A stretch of DNA of 64,000 nt from Amorphus coralli DSM 19760 (GCF_000374525.1 NZ_KB894578.1:1-64000), one strand, 5' to 3'; numbered from the stretch's first letter, positions 6,626-15,945 are shown. Notes: generated by a model not told the origin, from the letters alone. Numbers and translations: made by a program.

Positions 6626-9559
6626 TCACCGTTTGAGGCCATTCCGGGCAAGAAAGCGCTGGAATCGGGCGCTAAAAGTCCGCGGTTTCACTTTAGCGGC
6701 CTCGTTGAGCTCCGCGCGATGAGGATAGCGGGGATCAATCAGGCAAACTGAAATGAGGCAAACGCTCAGGATGCGCTTGTCGGTTACATTGCCATCTCGC
6801 CCAAGCACGACCTCCGCACTGTCGGGCTTAAGGGAGACGACGCAATTCCCGCTGGACTCGATGTCGGCCGGCCCGAACGGTACAACGTAATTGTCAGGGT
6901 CGCCAGAAACGTCCAGCGTGGTTGTTTTCGTTCCATTGACGAAGACCGCGACCTTGCGGGATGGCAGGCTGTGCGCGTTTAGGTGCGCCCTCATTCGCAG
7001 GATCAGGGCACGCGGCTCGTCTGGGTTGTCGATGCAAAGCCTCAGCTTGCCGGCGGCGGAGCCGAGCCAGATGTGGTCGTCTTCTTGGGCAAGGAAACCT
7101 TCGACCAGGGTGTCCAGACCGCTCCCACCATCCCGGGCGGGTCGCACCTTGTTGAGTGAGAGAAGCGGAAATGGCTTTTGACTGACCGCCTGAACCTCCA
7201 ATTCATGCAGGCGCAAGCTTAGTCGCCGTGGATCTAAAGTACGGCCGTCAGACGCCAGAACTGGCTCGGCGTGATCAGCCCGAAGTGTTACGACCATCGG
7301 TCCGGGCACACCGAAGTTCCTGGGCAATCTGAATTGGTAGGTTTGCGGGATATCGGAGAGCTCAAAATAGGCAATCTGCGTGTCGTTGACACTCACGGAG
7401 CAATGCTGCCGACGACCATCTTCGTGGGCATCGCGCCCGCTGAGGCGCAGGACAAGGTCGATGTCTGCTGACGTGCCCTGTTGCGGATTGAGCAGTCGAA
7501 AGGCCAGCGTGCCGGCGTTGCCGTCGATCCAGACCCCGCCCATTTCCAGGCCAGAAAACCCTTCAACCAGCAGGTCTGAAAGGGTTTTGTCCTTGTCAAA
7601 GATGAGCCTCTGGCCAACGAGAAGGCCGGGATAGCTTTCTTCAGGAATAATGATGTTTTGTACAGGCATCCGGCTGACGCCACCGGAGCGCTGGGCGAAC
7701 TCCGGATTTGTGGCCAGTGCATCGACGATATAGCCCCGCTGGCGAGAAGTGGGAACGCTCGGCGCTGGCAGGGCACGCCGTTTTGGCACAACGCGCACAT
7801 AGGTCGCCATGCCACTTTGGGCGAGCGGCCCAGATACGGCCGCAGATAGGCGTGCGAGCGTTGCCTCCTCGCCGTCAAGGAGTTGTAAGCAGTCGCCAGG
7901 CAGACTTCGCAAGTGGCTCGTGCGGTAAAGAAAGCGACCGCGATCCCTGCTCGACTGGCCGTCACGGAGGGAGGCCGGATCGCCAAAGAACCGGACGCTG
8001 TCGACGCTCCGAGACGCGCGTTTCTGGGCGCCCTTGTAGCCGGCCTTCTCAACGATCGCTCCGGACACGGCGAGGTGCGCATCGCTCTCGTTGTCGAGCG
8101 CCCTTGCAAGTCCGCCGAGGTGGTCGCAGAACCAGCGCTCGTCGAGCCCCATGAAGGCTACGTAGTCTGTTTGCACGCCAGCCAGTACCCTGGAAACGGT
8201 CGGGCCAGACAGGTGCCGGCCAGAGCGGTCGGCAACCTCGTGCGGTGCCGATCGAAGCGGCATGCCGGCTTCGACCCGGACCGACTTGAGTGCGCCGCGT
8301 GTCAGTTGCTGGATGTCCGTGGAATGACGATCCGCCATCGGGCTGCTGCAGACGACAACGGCAGAAACGTCAACGCCGCGCTGATCGGCAAGGTCTCCAA
8401 GGGCGGTCTCGATTTCACGCAGTGCCTCGCCGCGGCAATCGACGATGACGGTAACGCTCGCCGTACTCAGGCACGCCGTGTAGTGGGCGGAGCGGCGCGC
8501 ATCGTGACCGATGATGATCTTTGAGAGCGATCGTTCGAGTGAGAAGGCATCGTCCAGGCGCTTCTGGCCTTCGATTGCCCGGGCGCGTGCCTTCGCGGGG
8601 TTCGCCCGGATCTCGTCGAGTATCGCCCGTGTTTGGGCGTAGAGCTCGTAATCGTCGCAGTTGTCGTCGATCATGTAGACGACATCGGAGAAGAACGTAT
8701 CGATGAACTCGTTCGGGTTCGCGATGACAGCCGCCCCGGCGGCGAGCCCCTCGAATAGTCGGTTGCTCATCAGTGCGCTGCTCTGATGGGCCGGCGAGGA
8801 GAGGGCGAGACAGATCCCGGCCTTGTTTACGGCTTCCACGACGCTGTGACCGTCGAACGGCAATTCGCCGCGATAGGTTTTGAAGCCGCGCCAGGGTTCG
8901 GCCCCCTGAAACATCTTCGGCCCGTAGATATCGATCAACTCTTCATCGTCGAGCCGCACGAGCAGTTCATGGTGACGGCCGCGCTCGTTGTTGATCCGCT
9001 CCCAGTTGATGCCAACGTAGAACAGCCGGGAGTCGGACGAGATCGTCGATTCTAGATACGGGCGCGGCGGGCTGTGGAAGAGGACCGGGAAATCATCGGG
9101 GGCAGTCTGCCGGGCGCCCCGGAAGAGGTTCCGGGCATGCGCGTCCGCGTCTTCTGACCGGCAAGACAGACAATCGGTATGCGTGAGCATCTGCTCGATC
9201 GATTTCTCATACCCGAACACGGTGTAAAATTCGATTGGCTGCCAGAGTGCGTAGTAGGAATAGACGTCGAGGAAGCGCGGCGATTCGAAGTGCAGGCAGA
9301 TCATGAAGTCGACCGATCTGGCGTCGATCGGCTTTGAAGTATCGAGTTCGATCTCCGTGTTCGCCCAGAGCGGATAACCGTCGTTGTCGACGGCAATCAT
9401 AGTGGCGCCGACATTGGTCGCGGCGGTCGAAAGTCGCTGGAGAACCTCGTATTCGGCGTTCTTGAGGTCTGGCCAAGTGTGCGGAACGATGAACGTGGCC
9501 GGGGCCGTAGAGGGGGCGTCAGCGAGGCGCTGCCGCAGCTCGGCGATGGGATCAATCAT
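6626..9559 (-). CDS. Large modular glycosyltransferase: GT-B-type half, GT-A-like half, two C-terminal beta-sandwich repeats
   Basis: 977 aa from ATG 9559. Residues about 1-350 form a GT-B-like unit ending in a glycosyltransferase group 1 C-terminal motif (LFEGLAAGAAVIANPNEF, about 268-285). Residues about 368-600 resemble a GT-A (GT2-like) fold, although no classic DXD is obvious. Residues about 655-800 and 805-965 are two related segments. Each opens with a VEGF motif and a tryptophan-containing stretch, and each carries a VxVN strand and a D-G-R/N motif near its end, reminiscent of the beta-sandwich domains (DUF7024-like) appended to bacterial glycosyltransferases. It is the first gene of the minus-strand operon and faces the FkbM gene. 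No membrane segment is seen. The substrate is unknown. Confidence 0.65.
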   Translation of the reverse strand: MIDPIAELRQRLADAPSTAPATFIVPHTWPDLKNAEYEVLQRLSTAATNVGATMIAVDNDGYPLWANTEIELDTSKPIDARSVDFMICLHFESPRFLDVYSYYALWQPIEFYTVFGYEKSIEQMLTHTDCLSCRSEDADAHARNLFRGARQTAPDDFPVLFHSPPRPYLESTISSDSRLFYVGINWERINNERGRHHELLVRLDDEELIDIYGPKMFQGAEPWRGFKTYRGELPFDGHSVVEAVNKAGICLALSSPAHQSSALMSNRLFEGLAAGAAVIANPNEFIDTFFSDVVYMIDDNCDDYELYAQTRAILDEIRANPAKARARAIEGQKRLDDAFSLERSLSKIIIGHDARRSAHYTACLSTASVTVIVDCRGEALREIETALGDLADQRGVDVSAVVVCSSPMADRHSTDIQQLTRGALKSVRVEAGMPLRSAPHEVADRSGRHLSGPTVSRVLAGVQTDYVAFMGLDERWFCDHLGGLARALDNESDAHLAVSGAIVEKAGYKGAQKRASRSVDSVRFFGDPASLRDGQSSRDRGRFLYRTSHLRSLPGDCLQLLDGEEATLARLSAAVSGPLAQSGMATYVRVVPKRRALPAPSVPTSRQRGYIVDALATNPEFAQRSGGVSRMPVQNIIIPEESYPGLLVGQRLIFDKDKTLSDLLVEGFSGLEMGGVWIDGNAGTLAFRLLNPQQGTSADIDLVLRLSGRDAHEDGRRQHCSVSVNDTQIAYFELSDIPQTYQFRLPRNFGVPGPMVVTLRADHAEPVLASDGRTLDPRRLSLRLHELEVQAVSQKPFPLLSLNKVRPARDGGSGLDTLVEGFLAQEDDHIWLGSAAGKLRLCIDNPDEPRALILRMRAHLNAHSLPSRKVAVFVNGTKTTTLDVSGDPDNYVVPFGPADIESSGNCVVSLKPDSAEVVLGRDGNVTDKRILSVCLISVCLIDPRYPHRAELNEAAKVKPRTFSARFQRFLARNGLKR

Positions 9560-9875
9560 GTAGGGGTGGGTCCTGTCCAACGGCACGCTCAGGGGCAAGG
9601 CCCCGGGCCGGCGAAGTCGCTCGCTTTCCCCTCCGGCACACCGACTTGCTAGCATATTGGGCTTGCGGCGCAAGGCGTCTTGCGGAAGCGCTGCACGTTG
9701 CGCGGAAGGCAGGTTCCCAGCGATTCGCTGTGGTTGTGATCTTGACCCGATTGCTCGGTGGGAACGAGTTGCGCTAGTTTCTCCGACATTGAACAGCCTT
9801 GGAGACGAGACATCGCAGATGCATCGTTGTCTGCGAGGTCTGCTGTGCTCCGAACGATCGAGTTTGCGAAAGAAG
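9560..9875. other. Divergent intergenic region, promoter-bearing by position
   Basis: 316 bases separate the start of the 977-aa glycosyltransferase (minus) from that of the FkbM methyltransferase (plus), so it must hold both promoters. No convincing -35/-10 pair or dyad was found. In-frame ATGs upstream of 9876 (for example 9819) could lengthen the FkbM protein, but without a better ribosome site. Confidence 0.4.
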
Positions 9876-10985
9876 ATGATGGCTGAGAACCCTGCTGCCG
9901 GGACGGCGAACGGCATCGACGAAGGCACGAACCCTGCTGGCGAAAAGGGCCAAGGGGGGGCTTGTGCCGAAGGAGGTGGCCTGCCCAGCGAAATTGCTCG
10001 GAAATTCCAGGAGCATGAGAATGTCGTCCGTTCTTTAGTGAACGAAACTCGCGGCGAATTGCTCTCATCTATGTCGAAAGAAGTGCATCGTCAGTTCCAC
10101 GTTAATCAGACTGCCCTTGCTCAGGAGATGCAGCGTCAGCTGGAACTCGTCCATCAGCATTTCGTCACGGAGATGCACCGGCAGTTTGTGCTGCTCGATC
10201 AACGGCTGGAGGATCGCTTCACCTTCTCCTCCCAGACCCCGCCGACGGCGGATGAGCAGGCACGGATTCTGGAGTTGGCTGCGCACTTCGCGCCGAAGCG
10301 TCTTAGGGGACTGGGCAAGGTTCGGATCGGCGCCGATCACGACGGCGGGTACATTCTCGCGGACAGGCTCGCAGATTCTGGTGGAGAGGCGCTCTCGCTC
10401 GGCGTTGCGGATGAGGTCTCGTGGGACGTCGAGATGGCCGAGGCCGGCTATTTGATCCATCAGTATGATCACACGGTCGACGGACCGCCCTCCGAGCATG
10501 TGAGCATCCGGTTCGCCAAGACCAAGATTGTCGCGGTCCCGGAAAGCGGTGGAGCTACGATCGCAGAGGCGCTGGCGGCTGTCTCGGTCGACGCGACGGA
10601 CCTCATCCTCAAGATGGACATTGAGGGCGATGAATGGCAGGTCCTTGAAGGCATCGATGACGTCAGTCTGTCTCGCTTCTCCCAGATCGTCTGCGAGTTC
10701 CATGAATTCAGGCAAATCGGCGACGACGCGTGGTTTCAAACGGCGCGGGCTGCGCTCGAAAAACTGTCACGGAGTTTCGACGTCGTGCATGTGCATGCGA
10801 ACAATTACGGCGCGCTCACGGCGCTCGGAAATGTGCCCTTTCCCGACCTGCTCGAAGTCACCTTCGTCAACAGAGACAGGTTCGAGACGGAGGAGGGGAC
10901 GGAGTATTTTCCAACCTCTCTCGATAGGCCGAACAGAGGCGACCGGCCCGACATCTTCTTGGGCACGTTTCGGTTTCCGTCCTAG
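9876..10985 (+). CDS. FkbM-family methyltransferase with N-terminal helical extension
   Basis: 369 aa. The start at ATG 9876 is preceded by AAGAAG; a second ATG follows at once. Residues about 45-115 are rich in Gln, Glu, His and Met with heptad-like spacing, suggesting a coiled coil or oligomerisation helix. The rest is an FkbM-type (Methyltransf_21) domain with GADHDGGYI and the hallmark KMDIEGDEWQ segment near residue 250. FkbM proteins O-methylate sugars or polyketides. It is divergent from the large glycosyltransferase, so a role in capping or modifying the same surface glycan is likely. A second FkbM-like gene lies at 15960-16865. Confidence 0.78.
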   Translation: MMAENPAAGTANGIDEGTNPAGEKGQGGACAEGGGLPSEIARKFQEHENVVRSLVNETRGELLSSMSKEVHRQFHVNQTALAQEMQRQLELVHQHFVTEMHRQFVLLDQRLEDRFTFSSQTPPTADEQARILELAAHFAPKRLRGLGKVRIGADHDGGYILADRLADSGGEALSLGVADEVSWDVEMAEAGYLIHQYDHTVDGPPSEHVSIRFAKTKIVAVPESGGATIAEALAAVSVDATDLILKMDIEGDEWQVLEGIDDVSLSRFSQIVCEFHEFRQIGDDAWFQTARAALEKLSRSFDVVHVHANNYGALTALGNVPFPDLLEVTFVNRDRFETEEGTEYFPTSLDRPNRGDRPDIFLGTFRFPS

Positions 10986-11036
10986 CTCTGCAGCCGTCGC
11001 GGGCGCATCAGCTTTGCGGTGCGCGCCGAACGGCCT

Positions 11037-11534
11037 TTAATCAGTTCGCCGCAGCGGGGCGCGGCTGTGGTCGTTGGCGGCGGCCGTCGCCTTTTCCAGA
11101 AGGGCGAGGAAGGTCGCGCGCTCGCTCTTGTCGAGGCCGTCCAGCGTGCGCTGCTGGGCACGGAAAACCGCCGGTGTGACGGTGGCGACTGCCTCGTCTC
11201 CGGTCGTGGTCAGGACGAGTTCGCGGGCCCTTCGGTCGCGCGGGCTGACGCGGCGGTCGACAAGCCCCTTCTGGACCAGCCGGTCGACCACGCCGCCGAT
11301 GGTCACCCTGTCGTAGGCGATCAACCCGGCGAGGGTGGCCTGATCCAGCCGCGGCTGCGAGCGGATGGCGCACAGGGCCGCATACTGGACCGGTGTGAGC
11401 GCGTGACCGGTGCCTTCCGTCTCCTCCAGGAACAGCGAGACGGAGGCCTGGTGCAGCCGCCGGATCATGTGGCCGGGCATCGTCCACAGATCGGCCTTCG
11501 CCTGCGTCCGGTCCTTGCTGGTTGCGTCTGTCAT
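11037..11534 (-). CDS. MarR-family transcriptional regulator
   Basis: 165 aa from ATG 11534. A winged-helix MarR core is visible: ALTPVQYAALCAI, LDQATLAGLIAYDRVTIGGVVDRLVQKGLV and the wing SPRDRRARELVLTTTG. MarR proteins usually repress a divergent gene and release DNA on binding a phenolic ligand. The divergent partner is a hydroxybenzoate-type monooxygenase, so an aromatic acid is the likely inducer. The shared 204-base gap carries two overlapping promoters and an inverted repeat, giving autoregulation plus control of the oxygenase. Longer in-frame forms exist upstream but would run into the promoter. Confidence 0.85.
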   Translation of the reverse strand: MTDATSKDRTQAKADLWTMPGHMIRRLHQASVSLFLEETEGTGHALTPVQYAALCAIRSQPRLDQATLAGLIAYDRVTIGGVVDRLVQKGLVDRRVSPRDRRARELVLTTTGDEAVATVTPAVFRAQQRTLDGLDKSERATFLALLEKATAAANDHSRAPLRRTD

Positions 11535-11652
11535 GCGTTCGTCCGTTGCGGCTATCTCGCGGTTTCCTACACCATCCGCGCGGCCGGCGCAGGCGCGCGG
11601 GAACGGCTGCCACGCGAACCGGACGAGCCGGCCCGGCCATGACAAGGTGCAA

Positions 11653-11687
11653 TTGACGAGTATACTTATCATTAGTATGCTTATCAA
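11653..11687. promoter_or_regulatory. Overlapping divergent promoters with MarR-type operator
   Basis: Plus strand: TTGACG (11653-11658), 17-base spacer, TATGCT (11676-11681), reading toward the monooxygenase. Minus strand: TTGATA (complement of 11682-11687), 17-base spacer, TATACT (complement of 11659-11664), reading toward marR. The dyad ATACT-N7-AGTAT (11662-11678) lies in the middle of both. The block is also a 15-base near-direct repeat (11659-11673 and 11674-11688, 13 of 15 identical). One bound dimer would silence both genes. The motifs are seen directly; MarR binding is inferred. Confidence 0.75.
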
Positions 11688-11737
11688 TAACCGTCGCGAT
11701 AACGGCGGACCGAACAAGGGCTTACGGGAGAGACGGC

Positions 11738-12964
11738 ATGGCTTCGGACACCCCCATTTTGATTGTCGGAGGCGGCATCGGCGGGCTTGCCGCCGCGTGC
11801 GGCCTGGCCCGCGTCGGTATGCGCTCGCTGGTTCTGGAGAAGGCGTCCGAGCTTTCCGAGATTGGCGCGGGCATCCAGCTCGGCCCCAACGCCTTCCGCG
11901 CCTTCGACCGGCTGGGCGTGGGCAAGGAGGCGCGGCAGCTCGCCGTCTACGTCGACAGCATCCGCTTCATGGACGCGGTGTCGGCGGAGGAGGTGATGAA
12001 CATCGCGGTCGACGAGGCTTTCGTCTCCCGTTTCGAAGATCCCTATGCCGTGGTCCACCGGGGCGACCTGCACCGGGTCTTCGTGCGCGCCTGCGAGGCG
12101 AGCGATCTGATCGAGGTGCGCACCGATGCGCCGGTGGTCGACTACGACCAGGACGGCGACAGCGTGAGCGGCATCCTGGCCGACGGCACGCGCATCGCGG
12201 GGCGCGCGCTGATCGGGGCGGACGGGCTTTGGTCGAAGATCCGCAAGCGGGTGATCGGCGACGGGCTGCCGCGTGTTTCCGGCCACACGACCTACCGCTC
12301 GGTCATCCCGGTGGAGGACATGCCGGAGGATCTGCGCTGGAACGCCTCGGTGCTGTGGGGTGGCCCGAAGTGTCACATCGTCCACTACCCGCTGCAGGGC
12401 GGACAGGCCTTCAACCTCGTGGTGACCTACCACAACGACGCGCCGGAACCCGTCATGGGCCTGCCGGTCGACACCGAGATGGTGCGCCGGGGCTTCGACC
12501 ACGTGCATCCGAAGCCGCGCCAGGTCATCGAGCGCGGCCGCAACTGGAAGCTTTGGGTCCTGTGCGATCGCGAGCCGGCGGCCAACTGGACGGACGGTCG
12601 GGTGACGCTCCTCGGCGATGCCGCGCATCCGATGATGCAGTACATGGCCCAGGGTGCCTGCATGGCGATGGAGGATGCCGTCTGCCTGGCGCAGGAGATG
12701 GAGGCGGCGTCCGGCGACGTCGGGCGTGCCTTTCCCGCCTACCAGGCGCGCCGCGTTCCGCGCACCGCGCGCGTGCAGCTCCAGTCGCGCTTCATCGGTG
12801 ACTACGTGTTTCACCCCGACGGAGCGAGCGCCCAACTGCGCAACATGCTGATGGCCTCGAAGACCCAGGACGAGTGGCTCGACGCCATCGACTGGCTCTA
12901 CGGTGTCAACGGGCTGAGCCACGGACCGGCCGCGATCGGCGGCGGCTCGAAGACGCTTGCGTAG
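11738..12964 (+). CDS. FAD-dependent aromatic monooxygenase, 3-hydroxybenzoate 6-hydroxylase-like
   Basis: 408 aa from ATG 11738, preceded by GGGAGAG. It has GGGIGG (residues 9-14) for FAD, the mid-protein ALIGADG motif and the second FAD motif GDAAHPMMQYMAQGACMAMEDA-type helix near residue 290. That helix (MMQYMAQG rather than the MLPHQGAG of salicylate hydroxylase) points to 3-hydroxybenzoate 6-monooxygenases, which make gentisate with NADH and O2. No gentisate dioxygenase is in the window, so the pathway partner lies elsewhere or the substrate differs. It is regulated by the divergent MarR gene. The pair interrupts a glycan gene region, consistent with independent acquisition. Confidence 0.75.
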   Translation: MASDTPILIVGGGIGGLAAACGLARVGMRSLVLEKASELSEIGAGIQLGPNAFRAFDRLGVGKEARQLAVYVDSIRFMDAVSAEEVMNIAVDEAFVSRFEDPYAVVHRGDLHRVFVRACEASDLIEVRTDAPVVDYDQDGDSVSGILADGTRIAGRALIGADGLWSKIRKRVIGDGLPRVSGHTTYRSVIPVEDMPEDLRWNASVLWGGPKCHIVHYPLQGGQAFNLVVTYHNDAPEPVMGLPVDTEMVRRGFDHVHPKPRQVIERGRNWKLWVLCDREPAANWTDGRVTLLGDAAHPMMQYMAQGACMAMEDAVCLAQEMEAASGDVGRAFPAYQARRVPRTARVQLQSRFIGDYVFHPDGASAQLRNMLMASKTQDEWLDAIDWLYGVNGLSHGPAAIGGGSKTLA

Positions 12965-13074
12965 GCCGTGCGCACCCGTGGATCCGGTCCTCAGCTATCG
13001 CAACCGCCTGATGGATATGTCATTACAGCAGAATGCGGGGGAGCCGTTGGCGTCGTGCGGGGTAGGTGGGCTGT

Positions 13075-15945
13075 ATGGCCGGCAGGTTGGCGGGTGTGTT
13101 CGGACGTTCCTTTGATGCGCTCTCTGCGCTGACTGTTCGGGCATACGACAGTGTCCGCGCTTATCCCAACTTCACAACGTCGCTTTTGCTGACCCTGGTC
13201 TTCTTCTATCCGAGCCTCAGGGCGGGTGGGGGCACTGCGGGCCTGCTGTTTACGGGAGACGTTCTGGGCTACTATTGGCCGACGCTTGCAAAGATGCAGG
13301 ATCTTTTGTCTGGCTTCCATTTTTGGGCGTTGGATATCAATCTCTTTAATGGAAGTTCGGAATTCTATCTCCCTGCGAATTTTTTTGGAGCGCACCCGCT
13401 CTTCGTTCTTTTAGGCCTGCTTTCTGCGCCATTCCCGATCGGATATTTTGATGTTGGATGGTTCCTTGTCTTCGCTGTCGCGCTAGAATCCTTCTTCGCC
13501 TGCTATTATCTGCTTATGCTTGCGCAACGGGATTTCGGCCTTAGCTTCGGCACTTCTGTCTTCGCAGCCACCTTCTACGTGTTTGGCTTCAGCACCATCG
13601 ACGCGCTGGAAACGCCGATGTTCATATTCTGCTTCGCGATGGTGGCCCCTTGCGCATACGCGATGATGCGTTTTCAGGATCGGCCATCTCTATGCCTTCT
13701 GCCCTGGGCAGCGCTTCCGGCTCTCGTGATGTTTCTTGGTGGTTACATTCCGCTTGGCTTGGCGAGCGCACTGCTCGCGCTTGCGATCGTTGCAGTTAGG
13801 ATTTTCCTTTTCTCCCCAACGTGTCTTGCGAGCATTGACCGGGTCAAGCGATTTGCACTTGCGTGCATCCCTGTGGCGTTGGCATCGGTCGTGGTGGCGC
13901 CGTTTATGCTCGCTTCGTATCTATATCTGGCTGAAACGCCGAGTCCGACGAGGCCGGACCTCTTCTACAGTGCTCACCAGCTTGGCGACCTGCCGCACAT
14001 GGCGCTGCGGTTGCTCTCTTCCAGCCTGGAGGTCCCTGGCCACGACTACGTCTTCCCGGTCCATTGGGGGCTGGTCGCGGTTTACATCGCAGTTGTATTC
14101 CTGCTCTCGCCGCGCGCGTCGCGCAATCTGACCAGTGATGAATGGCGCCTTCTCAAGCTGTTGCTTGCCGGCTACTTCGCCACGCTTCTTGCAACCTTCG
14201 GCTCGTACTCGCCGATCAGCGATGCTGTCTACTATTTCGTGCCCCAGATAGGCGGGATGCATCTCTACCAACGCTTTCTGTTCGCAGCGAATGTCCTGCT
14301 TGGCCTGTCTCTCGGGGTGATGCTGCAGGGTATCGTGCGAAGCGAGGCTACTCCGGTGCTGCGTTTCGGGGCGATTGTATCGATTGCCGTGTTCCTGGCA
14401 GCTGGGTTCGCTCAAGCACACTTCTCCGCTGCCACTGAAAGCGTCGGACTGGGGCAGGCGCTGGTCTTCGAGCTACTCGTCGTGGTGATCCTTGCGTCGG
14501 TGCTCCTTGCGCCGGGTCAGCGGTTTCGGTTCGCAGCGGCAACCGTTTTGGTCCTCCTCGTGCCGCTGAACGCCATGTACGAGCGCTCACGAGGTAATCA
14601 CGATCGTGCGACGGTCGCAGCACAACAGCCGGCAATGCTCGATCCGCAGACCCAGCAGGCGATTGTAGACTACCTAAAGCAATACAGTGATCGGGATCTG
14701 GTCAAGTACGTGGACCTGACACCGCTTTGGGCGGGGTCGCCTGAGGAATTCTGGGACCACCACGAGGAAGCGTTCCCGAAATCGTTTCCTTATCTCGTTC
14801 TGAAAGATCTGGACCTCGGCTCGTATGGCGGATTCAGCTTCTATCTGGCGCCGCCAGCCGACTATATGAAGGTCATGCCGGTCCGAGGGCAGTATGAATT
14901 GCAGCCGGACTGGGATTACGCTAGGCGCACGGGCGCGGAATTCGTGGTTCTCCGCTCGGACGCGCTGGTGAGTCTCATTGATGCGGGGCTTGTCAGCGAC
15001 GATGTCGAGCCGTTCCGACTTCCCGACGGTGTCATAATCACACCGCTTGTCGCCATGGATGCCACTCGCGTTCTCTATGAGAACGGCTACTTCCAGGTCA
15101 GCAAGGCTGGTGGGGGAGCGACGCTTACCAATCTTGCAAATGGCGCCACGGCCCGTCAGAGCGCAACGATCGGTGGCGCGGACGCGGTAAGGGCCTTGGA
15201 CGGAGACCGCAACGGCGCGTTCGCCTCAGGTTCTGTGACGCACACCGACGAGGATCCGAACGCCTGGATCGAGATTGACCTGGGTGCTTCCGAGCGGATC
15301 GATGAGATTCGCATTTTCAATCGGACCGATTGCTGCGGGGCACGCCTAGATGGTGCCTGGGTGCTGGTTTCGAACGCGCCTTTCGAGCCTTCTGCCACGC
15401 CAGAAACGGTGCGTTCCAAGGCATGGCGCCGATTGATCCTGGGCGGTGCGGCTGAGATCCGCTTGCCGACCCGCGGCATCGAAGGGCGATATGTGCGGCT
15501 TCAGCTTGGCGGTAGTCGACCCGGCGGGTCGCATTTTCTGCATGTTGCTGAGATCGAGGTCCTTCAGGAGAACGATCCGGGTCCTCTGTCTGCTGGCGAT
15601 CCCGTGTTGGCGGCGTTCGAAAGCAACGGGGCAAACCATTTCACGCTGGAAACAACGTCCAGCGAGCCGGTGGATGTGAGCTGGCTCCTTTGGAGCGGGC
15701 GCGGACTGGAATTCTTTCTGGATGGACAGGTTGCCGAGCCGACCGTGGTCAATGGTATTGCCACTTTGGTCGTGCCGGCCGGGCGTCACAAGGTAGAAGT
15801 GGTTTATTCCAACCCGGTGCTGCTTCTGTTCTGGCTAATCTACGCCGCCTACGGGCTTTCCCTCGTCGCCTCTGCTGGTGTTTTGGCCCTCCGACGCTCA
15901 CTTCAGCCAGATCACCGCAGTTCGCAGACGTCCGCGGCGGGCTGA
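13075..15945 (+). CDS. GT-C-like multi-pass membrane protein with discoidin-like (F5/8 type C) domain
   Basis: 956 aa. ATG 13075 is preferred over GTG 13066 because GTAGGTGG lies correctly upstream. The first roughly 480 residues contain about a dozen hydrophobic helices, with GDVLGYYWPT in the first large loop, the layout of YfhO/GT-C lipid-linked sugar transferases. A soluble stretch follows (about 500-660), then a galactose-binding-like unit (about 670-815) with the WIEIDLG, RIFNRTD and RYVRLQLGG strands of F5/8C domains, another beta region and a last helix (about 905-930). It probably works on the periplasmic face, moving or recognising glycan. Base composition is more AT-rich than the flanking genes. 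Confidence 0.68.
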   Translation: MAGRLAGVFGRSFDALSALTVRAYDSVRAYPNFTTSLLLTLVFFYPSLRAGGGTAGLLFTGDVLGYYWPTLAKMQDLLSGFHFWALDINLFNGSSEFYLPANFFGAHPLFVLLGLLSAPFPIGYFDVGWFLVFAVALESFFACYYLLMLAQRDFGLSFGTSVFAATFYVFGFSTIDALETPMFIFCFAMVAPCAYAMMRFQDRPSLCLLPWAALPALVMFLGGYIPLGLASALLALAIVAVRIFLFSPTCLASIDRVKRFALACIPVALASVVVAPFMLASYLYLAETPSPTRPDLFYSAHQLGDLPHMALRLLSSSLEVPGHDYVFPVHWGLVAVYIAVVFLLSPRASRNLTSDEWRLLKLLLAGYFATLLATFGSYSPISDAVYYFVPQIGGMHLYQRFLFAANVLLGLSLGVMLQGIVRSEATPVLRFGAIVSIAVFLAAGFAQAHFSAATESVGLGQALVFELLVVVILASVLLAPGQRFRFAAATVLVLLVPLNAMYERSRGNHDRATVAAQQPAMLDPQTQQAIVDYLKQYSDRDLVKYVDLTPLWAGSPEEFWDHHEEAFPKSFPYLVLKDLDLGSYGGFSFYLAPPADYMKVMPVRGQYELQPDWDYARRTGAEFVVLRSDALVSLIDAGLVSDDVEPFRLPDGVIITPLVAMDATRVLYENGYFQVSKAGGGATLTNLANGATARQSATIGGADAVRALDGDRNGAFASGSVTHTDEDPNAWIEIDLGASERIDEIRIFNRTDCCGARLDGAWVLVSNAPFEPSATPETVRSKAWRRLILGGAAEIRLPTRGIEGRYVRLQLGGSRPGGSHFLHVAEIEVLQENDPGPLSAGDPVLAAFESNGANHFTLETTSSEPVDVSWLLWSGRGLEFFLDGQVAEPTVVNGIATLVVPAGRHKVEVVYSNPVLLLFWLIYAAYGLSLVASAGVLALRRSLQPDHRSSQTSAAG

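Noticed and set aside
9717-9790. EcfG/RpoE-type promoter before the FkbM gene (GGAAC near 9756)
   Set aside because: No matching CGTT-type -10 element at 16-17 bases was found.
11410-12801. A 463-codon plus frame overlapping marR and the monooxygenase
   Set aside because: It is out of frame with the monooxygenase and composed mainly of Arg, Gly, Ala and Pro.
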